DNA of 28,716 bases from JAVZIQ01 sp037440545 (GTDB lineage: Archaea > Thermoproteota > Bathyarchaeia > Bathyarchaeales > Bathycorpusculaceae), in the NCBI GenBank assembly GCA_037440545.1, contig JBBITX010000008.1:1-28716 (forward strand). Reading direction: 5' to 3'. Below are positions 23,573 through 28,716 of the stretch, in pieces. Position 1 is the stretch's first letter. Each line of letters starts with the position of its first letter. A program made the translations under genes and the position numbers. The notes below the pieces were generated by a model. That model was not told the DNA's origin and ran no database searches. It saw only the letters and a program-made list of their open reading frames with translations.

Positions 23573-24007
23573 TTAATCCTTTAGTTTTTCCAGGATTATG
23601 GCTGGACAGATTTTCCTAACACCCTCAATTACCCCTATTTTCTCGGATATAATCCCTGTAAGCTCTTTGGCATCGCTTGCCCAGATTTCAGCCATTATCA
23701 TGTGGTCTCCTGTGCATGTGGCAACCCATCTAGCCTCTTTTACCTCGCATATTTTTTGAGCAACCTCTAAAAGCTTTTCTGGGTCAACGTCTATGCCTAG
23801 TATGGCAACTCTGTTTAGGCCGATCTTAGCTGGATCCAACTCCACTGAAAACTTTTTAATTACGCCTTTCTTAAGCAGGGCTTGAACCCTTTTCCTAACC
23901 GTGGATTCACTTAATCTGAGTTTCTCGGCAATCTCAGTAAAGGATTGCCTGCCGTCCTCCTGGAGCATTTTTAGAATTTTGCTGTCTAACTCGTCTACTT
24001 CGACCAT
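23573..24007 (-). CDS. Lrp/AsnC-family transcriptional regulator
   Basis: A 144-aa DNA-binding regulator. The N-terminal winged helix-turn-helix is typical ('LDSKILKMLQEDGRQSFTEIAEKLRLSESTVRKRVQALLKKGVIKKF'; recognition helix about 32-42). The C-terminal RAM-type alpha/beta domain contains 'ATCTGDHMIMAEIWASDAKEL', matching the family's 'tG..D....v...d..el' effector region. The gene is divergent from the peroxiredoxin gene, with 119 bases between the chosen starts, and lies upstream of htpX. It may control either one. Whether it senses an amino acid or a redox signal cannot be read from sequence. Confidence 0.9.
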   Translation of the reverse strand: MVEVDELDSKILKMLQEDGRQSFTEIAEKLRLSESTVRKRVQALLKKGVIKKFSVELDPAKIGLNRVAILGIDVDPEKLLEVAQKICEVKEARWVATCTGDHMIMAEIWASDAKELTGIISEKIGVIEGVRKICPAIILEKLKD

Positions 24008-24041
24008 TTTAAACCATCTTTTACGATTTCAGCATTAATTA

Positions 24042-24081
24042 GTTTATTTTTCGTCTTTTTTGTTGCGAAAAATATATAAAG
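24042..24081. promoter_or_regulatory. Divergent promoters, Lrp gene and peroxiredoxin
   Basis: A perfect 9-base inverted repeat, TATTTTTCG (24045-24053) and CGAAAAATA (24066-24074), has a 12-base spacer. On the plus strand the right arm runs into TATATAAA (24073-24080), a good TATA box for the peroxiredoxin gene. On the minus strand the left arm runs into AATAAAC, placed properly for the Lrp gene. The symmetry may be two matching BRE-TATA elements, or an operator shared by both. Confidence 0.6.
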
Positions 24082-24126
24082 GACTACTGAGATAAAAGTG
24101 TTTTGTCCGAAATTAGGAGAGAGGAG

Positions 24127-24786
24127 ATGTTTAAAATGGAAGAAAAAGTTGAAGAATTAAAGTTGCCAAGGCTTGGCGAAACAGTGCCAGATTTTGAAGC
24201 GGTTACAACTCATGGAAAAATAAAACTTTCAAACTTTAAGGGAAAGTGGGTTATACTGTTTTCCCATCCAGCGGATTTCACTCCTGTATGCACAACAGAG
24301 TTTGTTGCCTTCGCACAGATAAACGATGAGCTGGTAAAGCGTAACGTGCAACTAATCGGGTTAAGCATCGACAGCGTCTATTCCCACATAGCATGGGTTA
24401 GAACAATAAAAGAGAAGTTTGGAGTGACAATACCCTTCCCAGTTATCGCTGACTTAGACATGAAGGTTGCTAATCTATTTGGAATGATACATCCAAGCCA
24501 AAGTACAACGGCAGCGGTAAGATGCGTTTTCGTAATAGACCCAGAAATGAGACTTAGAGCCATGATACATTATCCACTAAACGTTGGAAGGAACATGCAG
24601 GAAATCTTAAGGCTCGTAGATGCATTACAAACCGCTGATAAATATAAGGTGGCACTTCCTGCAAACTGGAAGCCTGGAGACAGCGTAATAGTGCCAGCTC
24701 CGTCAACCCAGGAAGAGGCTGAAAAACGCCTGCAAGAAGGTTACGAATGCGTCGACTGGTTCCTATGCAAAAAGAAACTCCCTTAA
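24127..24786 (+). CDS. Peroxiredoxin, Prx6-like
   Basis: Thiol peroxidase that reduces hydrogen peroxide and organic peroxides. From the ATG at 24127 it has 219 aa. The peroxidatic cysteine is C55 in 'FSHPADFTPVCTTEF'. C208 and C214 near the C-terminus ('ECVDWFLCKK') have the same 6-residue spacing as the paired cysteines of the Aeropyrum thiol peroxidase, suggesting an archaeal two-Cys mechanism on a Prx6 scaffold. The frame opens at a TTG at 24103, which would be nearly leaderless. AGGAGA six bases before 24127 favours the ATG; a further ATG lies at 24136. It is the first gene of the oxidative-stress cluster. Confidence 0.93.
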   Translation: MFKMEEKVEELKLPRLGETVPDFEAVTTHGKIKLSNFKGKWVILFSHPADFTPVCTTEFVAFAQINDELVKRNVQLIGLSIDSVYSHIAWVRTIKEKFGVTIPFPVIADLDMKVANLFGMIHPSQSTTAAVRCVFVIDPEMRLRAMIHYPLNVGRNMQEILRLVDALQTADKYKVALPANWKPGDSVIVPAPSTQEEAEKRLQEGYECVDWFLCKKKLP

Positions 24787-24806
24787 CCTTTTTGGAGGGT
24801 GGAAAT

Positions 24807-24968
24807 TTGGACAAATGGGAATGCTCATTATGTGGATATGTTTATGACCCTGAAGTTGGAGATCCAGAAAACGGGGTTCAACCGGGAACACCCTTCGAAG
24901 AGTTGCCTGAAAACTGGACTTGCCCAATATGCAGGGCGTCAAAAGACCTGTTTATAAAGAAAAGTTGA
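24807..24968 (+). CDS. Rubredoxin
   Basis: Small one-iron electron carrier of 53 aa with four cysteine ligands: CSLC near the N-terminus and CPIC near the C-terminus. The usual 'Y.YDP..GDP..G..PGT.FE.LPe.W.CP.C' pattern is complete. An open frame runs back into the peroxiredoxin gene, but TTG at 24807 is chosen because GGAGGG stands 7 bases upstream and the family starts at this point. It probably supplies electrons to the peroxiredoxin, flavodoxin or ferritin-like proteins nearby. Confidence 0.95.
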   Translation: MDKWECSLCGYVYDPEVGDPENGVQPGTPFEELPENWTCPICRASKDLFIKKS

Positions 24969-25001
24969 AAAAATGCGTCAAATTTAATTTGGGTTTTATT
25001 A

Positions 25002-25616
25002 ATGGAACAATTAAAATTTTATGTTTTGCCTGAGCTTCCTTACGGTTATAAGGATTTAGAACCTTACATTTCTGAAGTGCAGCTAAGTATACATCACAGC
25101 AAGCATCATCAAGCATATGTTAACGGCGCGAACGCCATTATTCAAAGGCTTGAGAAGGCACGCAGGGAAAGCGTGGATTTAGATTTGAAATCCACCCTTA
25201 AAGAGTTATCCTTCAACATTGGCGGTCATTTGCTACATTCACTTTTCTGGGAAAACCTTTCACCTCCAAGCATAGGGGGAGGTAAGCCTGAAGGAGTTTT
25301 AGGCAATTATATAGAGAAGGAGTTTGGAAGCTTCGAAAGGTTTCAGAAAGAGTTTACACAGGCAGCTTTAACCGTTGAAGGTTCAGGTTGGGCTGCTCTA
25401 ACCATTTGCAGACAGACAGATAGGCCTGTAATAATGCAGGTGGAAAAGCATAATATGAACGTTTTTCCGTCTTTTCCAATTTTAATGGTTATAGACGTTT
25501 TTGAACACGCCTATTACATAGACTATAAAAACGATAGGGCAAAATTTGTGGAAGCTTTCTGGAAAATAGTTAACTGGGAAACTGTAAGGCACAGGCTTGA
25601 GAAAGCATTAAAATAA
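25002..25616 (+). CDS. sod: Superoxide dismutase, Fe/Mn type
   Basis: Disproportionates superoxide to oxygen and peroxide; 204 aa. Metal ligands seen: H31 ('LSIHHSKHHQAYV'), H79 ('GGHLLHSLFWENL'), D165 and H169 ('DVFEHAYYIDY'). The position where Mn enzymes carry the second-shell Gln appears to be H150 in 'QVEKHNMNV', as in other archaeal Fe or cambialistic enzymes, so iron is the likely metal. The gene follows rubredoxin by 33 bases and the flavodoxin gene follows it closely. In an anaerobe, having SOD as well as rubredoxin partners suggests brief oxygen exposure. Confidence 0.95.
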   Translation: MEQLKFYVLPELPYGYKDLEPYISEVQLSIHHSKHHQAYVNGANAIIQRLEKARRESVDLDLKSTLKELSFNIGGHLLHSLFWENLSPPSIGGGKPEGVLGNYIEKEFGSFERFQKEFTQAALTVEGSGWAALTICRQTDRPVIMQVEKHNMNVFPSFPILMVIDVFEHAYYIDYKNDRAKFVEAFWKIVNWETVRHRLEKALK

Positions 25617-25631
25617 ATTTAAGTGAATTTT

Positions 25632-26066
25632 ATGCCAAAAATTTTGGTGCTCTATTATAGTCGAACTGGAAACACTGAAAAAATGGCTAAGGCCGTTGTT
25701 GAAGGAGCCAAAACAGTTCAGGGAGTTGATGTCGAATTAGCTTTTAAGGCTGATCCTGAAAAGCTTATGGGTTTTGACGCTATTATTATCGGAATCCCCA
25801 CATACCACCATGACATGACAGTAGACATGAAAAAGCTTTTTGAAGAAGCTGCCGTTAAAAACATTGTTTTGAAGGGGAAAATTGGGGCAGCATTCGGATC
25901 CTACGGTTGGAGTGGTGAAGCTCCTAGGCTTATTATAGAAATAATGAAGAACAGATTTGAAATGGAAGTTCCAGAGCCTCCACTTCTTTTAAAGTACGCG
26001 CCAGACCAAGCTGGAATAGAGAAGTGTAAGGAGTTTGGAAGAAGAATAGCTGAAAAATTAGCCTAA
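25632..26066 (+). CDS. Stand-alone flavodoxin, FprA-domain-like
   Basis: FMN-binding flavodoxin-fold protein of 144 aa. The phosphate loop is 'YYSRTGNTEKMAKAV' near the N-terminus. 'FDAIIIGIPTYHHDM' supplies the second FMN contact, and 'LKGKIGAAFGSYGWSGEAPRL' is the third. The last two blocks closely resemble the flavodoxin half of flavo-diiron protein FprA, but the beta-lactamase-like diiron half is not present. A GTG start at 25623 is possible. ATG at 25632 is preferred because the family begins with the strand directly after it. It lies 15 bases after sod. Confidence 0.88.
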   Translation: MPKILVLYYSRTGNTEKMAKAVVEGAKTVQGVDVELAFKADPEKLMGFDAIIIGIPTYHHDMTVDMKKLFEEAAVKNIVLKGKIGAAFGSYGWSGEAPRLIIEIMKNRFEMEVPEPPLLLKYAPDQAGIEKCKEFGRRIAEKLA

Positions 26067-26122
26067 ACCTAACTAACCCCAAACTTTATTTCCCAGATAA
26101 AACATTTTATTTTGGTGAATTT

Positions 26123-26602
26123 TTGGCATCTGAAAAGGCGCTTTTAGAGTTCATAAAGATGCAGATAAAAATTGAAAATGAAATTGTAGACTCTATTAAC
26201 GAAGCTTTACGGGATATGCAAAACCCACCTGTTAAAAGCGTTTTAAGGGGAATATCCCTAGACTCTCTTAAACATGCTGAAATGTATGATGCAGCCTTAA
26301 AGCTTTTAACAACAGTTCCTCAGGCTTTGCCGCAGAAACAGCTTGAAAAACATAGAAGCTTACTGGAAAAACACGTGAAAATAGAGGCTGAACTAGTTGA
26401 GAAGATAGAGGAAATCTTGCCCAAAATTGAAAATGGGAAGGTTAAGCTGCTTTTAACCGCCATATGGGCTGATGAGAAAAGGCATCATGAACTCTTAAGG
26501 GAGATTATGGAGATACTAGTCCGCGGAGAGACAATAACGGAGGAAGACTGGTGGGAAATTCTATGGAAAAACGTTCCATTCCATGGAGCGCCAGGAGGAT
26601 AA
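26123..26602 (+). CDS. Ferritin-like protein, possible diiron
   Basis: A 159-aa four-helix-bundle protein of the ferritin-like superfamily. Candidate metal ligands by helix: E18/E20 ('IKIENEIV'), D47 and H51 ('DSLKHAEMY'), E88/E90 ('KIEAELVEKI'), and an intact E118-x-x-H121 ('DEKRHHELL'). The second helix has D-x3-H rather than the usual ExxH. The C-terminal tail 'TEEDWWEILWKNVPFHGAPGG' is unusual, rich in Trp. The start is TTG at 26123, just after GGTGA. A role in oxidant defence or iron handling is inferred from fold and neighbours; it could also be a non-metal member. Confidence 0.65.
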   Translation: MASEKALLEFIKMQIKIENEIVDSINEALRDMQNPPVKSVLRGISLDSLKHAEMYDAALKLLTTVPQALPQKQLEKHRSLLEKHVKIEAELVEKIEEILPKIENGKVKLLLTAIWADEKRHHELLREIMEILVRGETITEEDWWEILWKNVPFHGAPGG

Positions 26603-26663
26603 GCTGGCTAAACGCATAAACTAAAAGCTTTTTCCCCGCATTTTTCATTAGAGTTTGTTAAAC

Positions 26664-26698
26664 TTAATATACTTCGCTGTTTCCATTCAATTGAGGAG
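26664..26698 (+). promoter_or_regulatory. TATA element and ribosome site of DNA ligase
   Basis: TTAATATA (26664-26671) is placed as a TATA box. GAGGAG (26693-26698) lies 5 bases before the TTG at 26704 and decides that start. The expected transcript start is close to the ribosome site, so the leader would be short. Confidence 0.4.
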
Positions 26699-26703
26699 TT
26701 GTT

Positions 26704-28464
26704 TTGAACTATTCGGACATTGCTGAGGTTTATGAAAAAATTGAGGCTACAACGAAAAGGCTTGAAATGACAGACCTCCTCGTAGAGCTTCTTAGAAGAA
26801 CCCCTAAAGAAATAATTGGAAAGGTTGTATACCTAACCCAGGGAAAGATTTACCCAGACTTTGTTAAGCTTGAAATAGGAGTTGCAGAAAGACTGGCGAT
26901 AAAAGCCCTTGCAAGGGCTTCTGGAAGAAGGGAAACGGAAATTGAGGGGGACTTGAAGAAAACAGGAGACATTGGAGAGACAGCTCAAAATTTTATTTCT
27001 GGAAAGAGGCAGGTTACATTCTTCCAGAAACCCTTAACAGTTCAAAAAGTCTATGAAACCTTGGACAAGATGGCTAGAGCTTCAGGTTCAGGAGCTGTAG
27101 AAGCGAAAATCTCCCTTCTGGCTGGACTTTTAGCTGACGCCACTCCGAAAGAGGCAAAGTACATTATGAGGACTGTAACTGGAAACCTTAGACTCGGCAT
27201 AGCTGACATGACTGTGTTAGACGCTTTAGCCATAGCATACGGCGGCGGAAAGGAAGCCCGTGAACTAATAGAGAGGGCGTACAACATATCCTCAGATCTT
27301 GGAAGGGTGGCAAGAGTTCTAGCTGAAGAGGGAATAGAAGGTATAAAAAGGTTTAAGGTTGTTGTAGGCGAGCCTATAAGGCCCATGCTTGCTGAAAGGC
27401 TTTCTACACCTGAAGAAATACTTGAAAAGCTAGGAGGCCAATGCATAGCAGAATACAAGTATGACGGGGAAAGAGTTCAAATTCATAAAAAGGGCGGGGA
27501 AATAGTGTTATTTTCAAGGCGGTTAGAAAACATTTCAGACCAGTATCCAGACGCCATACAACTTTTAAGAAACCATGTTTTAGCGAAAGAAGCAATATTG
27601 GAGGCTGAATGTGTGGCAATAGATCAAGACACAGGTGAAATGCGTCCATTCCAGGAGCTTATGCATAGAAGACGCAAATATGGAATTGAAAAGGCTATGG
27701 AGGAATATCCCGTTTCGCTTTTTATGTTTGACGCTTTATACGTTGATGGACAAGACTTAACCCTTGAACCCTACCCGGTCAGACGTAAATCTCTTGAAAA
27801 GGCTGTTAAAGAAAGTGAAAGGGTGAAAATAGCCAAGCACATAATAACAAATGACGCCAAGGAACTTGAAAACTTCTTCTTAGAGGCAATAGAAGATGGA
27901 TGTGAAGGCCTAGTATGCAAGTCGGTTGGAGAAGACTCAGTCTACCAGGCCGGAGCCAGAGGGTGGCTTTGGATAAAATATAAACGAGACTACAAAAGCG
28001 AAATGACAGACACAGTGGACCTAGTAGTGGTCGGAGCCTTTCATGGGAGGGGAAAACGCGCAGGAACCTACGGAGCCCTTTTACTTGCCGCATATAACCC
28101 TGAAAACGACACTTTCGAAACTGTTACAAAATGTGGAACAGGCTTCACAGATGAAGACTTAGCCAAACTTCCAGGAATGATGAAGAAACATTTAATAAGC
28201 CATAAACATCCCAGGATAAACTCAACAATTGAGGCTGACGTCTGGTTTGAACCTGCAGTTGTAATAGAAGTACTAGGAGCAGAGATAACCCTAAGCCCAA
28301 TTCACACATGCGCCATGAACACCGTAAGAAAAGGAAGCGGACTAGCCATACGCTTCCCAAGGTTCACAGGAAACTATAGGATCGACAAGTCACCAGAAGA
28401 CGCCACAACAACAAACGAAATAATAAAAATGTATGAAAGACAGCTTAAAAAAATCGCTGAATAA
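26704..28464 (+). CDS. lig: ATP-dependent DNA ligase
   Basis: Seals nicks during replication (Okazaki joining) and repair; 586 aa, normal for the archaeal replicative ligase. The N-terminal DNA-binding domain covers about 1-215. The nucleotidyltransferase domain follows, with the catalytic lysine K252 in motif I 'EYKYDGERVQIHK', motif III near 'VSLFMFDALYVDG' and motif IV in 'EDGCEGLVCKS'. Motif V is 'WLWIKYKRDY', with the OB domain after it. 'SPIHTCAM' and 'GLAIRFPRFTG' near the end are typical. It starts at TTG with a good ribosome site. It stands alone. Confidence 0.96.
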   Translation: MNYSDIAEVYEKIEATTKRLEMTDLLVELLRRTPKEIIGKVVYLTQGKIYPDFVKLEIGVAERLAIKALARASGRRETEIEGDLKKTGDIGETAQNFISGKRQVTFFQKPLTVQKVYETLDKMARASGSGAVEAKISLLAGLLADATPKEAKYIMRTVTGNLRLGIADMTVLDALAIAYGGGKEARELIERAYNISSDLGRVARVLAEEGIEGIKRFKVVVGEPIRPMLAERLSTPEEILEKLGGQCIAEYKYDGERVQIHKKGGEIVLFSRRLENISDQYPDAIQLLRNHVLAKEAILEAECVAIDQDTGEMRPFQELMHRRRKYGIEKAMEEYPVSLFMFDALYVDGQDLTLEPYPVRRKSLEKAVKESERVKIAKHIITNDAKELENFFLEAIEDGCEGLVCKSVGEDSVYQAGARGWLWIKYKRDYKSEMTDTVDLVVVGAFHGRGKRAGTYGALLLAAYNPENDTFETVTKCGTGFTDEDLAKLPGMMKKHLISHKHPRINSTIEADVWFEPAVVIEVLGAEITLSPIHTCAMNTVRKGSGLAIRFPRFTGNYRIDKSPEDATTTNEIIKMYERQLKKIAE

Positions 28465-28586
28465 CACAGAGAAATAACCAAACGCCAAACCCAAAATCGC
28501 TTAGCAGCAACTAACGAAATATTCTTTTCACTCTTTAAAGTTTTAATTGCAATTTAGGCTTAGTTTATTTGTGGTATACGAATTTC

Positions 28587-28716
28587 ATGGAGTTGGTATG
28601 TTTGCCTGTTGAGATTGGTTTGGAGTTGTATGGTGAGAAAAGTGTGGTTTTGCCTTTTTTTACTGGGCATGTGGCTAGGGGTTTGTTGTTGCATATTGTT
28701 AGGCAGGTTGATCCAT
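28587..28716 (+). CDS. cas6: Cas6-like CRISPR endoribonuclease, N-terminal fragment
   Basis: The first 43 codons of a gene cut by the right edge. 'CLPVEIGLELYGEKSVVLPFF' leads into 'TGHVARGLLLHIVRQVDP', which resembles the first beta-alpha unit of Cas6 proteins as I know them, where a 'P..TGh..rglll..v...dp' stretch begins the RAMP fold. Cas6 cuts the CRISPR precursor RNA into guide units. The codons are T-rich, with leucine mostly TTG, unlike the genes to the left, which fits a mobile defence locus. No ribosome site is clear. The call rests on one segment and needs the missing part. Confidence 0.55.
   Translation, partial: MELVCLPVEIGLELYGEKSVVLPFFTGHVARGLLLHIVRQVDP

Noticed and set aside
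24103..24126. TTG at 24103 as the peroxiredoxin start
   Set aside because: It would give a nearly leaderless message, while ATG at 24127 has a good AGGAGA site; kept only as an alternative.

Overview
The window is archaeal chromosome. It carries an archaeal exosome operon (Rrp4, Rrp41 and Rrp42 next to a proteasome alpha subunit, SBDS, L37Ae, a Brix protein and Pcc1). It also has an archaeal-type inositol-1-phosphate synthase, a CTP-dependent riboflavin kinase, an ATP-dependent DNA ligase, ThyX, a CofE-like ligase, and TATA-type promoters. The mix of genes, many TTG starts and moderate G+C suggest a TACK archaeon, perhaps a Bathyarchaeia member. The lineage is inference; no rRNA gene is present to test it.

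Layout, left to right. (i) 1-4977: the tail of a class III aminotransferase, a metallophosphoesterase, an APC-type amino acid permease and a lone nucleotidyltransferase-fold protein, separated by long non-coding stretches that hold what look like decayed coding remnants. (ii) 4978-9799: a tight co-directional operon for protein turnover, RNA processing and ribosome assembly: psmA, SBDS, rrp4, rrp41, rrp42, rpl37Ae, Brix protein, pcc1. Most junctions overlap or nearly touch. (iii) 9796-13314: ino1 facing the operon, a small unknown gene and ribK leaving in the other direction, and the alpha subunit of an ADP-forming acyl-CoA synthetase. (iv) 13476-18509: the two-part glycine decarboxylase P-protein (gcvPA, gcvPB) followed by an ATP-NAD-kinase-like protein, then an SDR oxidoreductase. 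(v) 18557-22474: a DUF362 protein, a 770-bp intergenic region with a dense run of hairpins (candidate structured RNA), a CofE-like ligase with ThyX, and a possible PD-(D/E)XK-fold protein. (vi) 22477-26602: an HtpX-type membrane protease with an EF-hand loop and an Lrp/AsnC regulator. Divergent from these is an oxidative-stress cluster: peroxiredoxin, rubredoxin, Fe/Mn superoxide dismutase, a stand-alone flavodoxin and a ferritin-like protein. (vii) 26704-28716: DNA ligase and the first 43 codons of a Cas6-like CRISPR RNA endonuclease, cut by the window edge, so a CRISPR-Cas locus may lie just to the right.

Several intergenic regions carry exact inverted repeats at promoter positions (before the permease, ino1, thyX and peroxiredoxin genes). 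The most novel-looking items are the hairpin cluster at 19861-20115, the EF-hand in HtpX, the divergent CofE-like and nuclease-fold-like proteins, and the partial Cas6.
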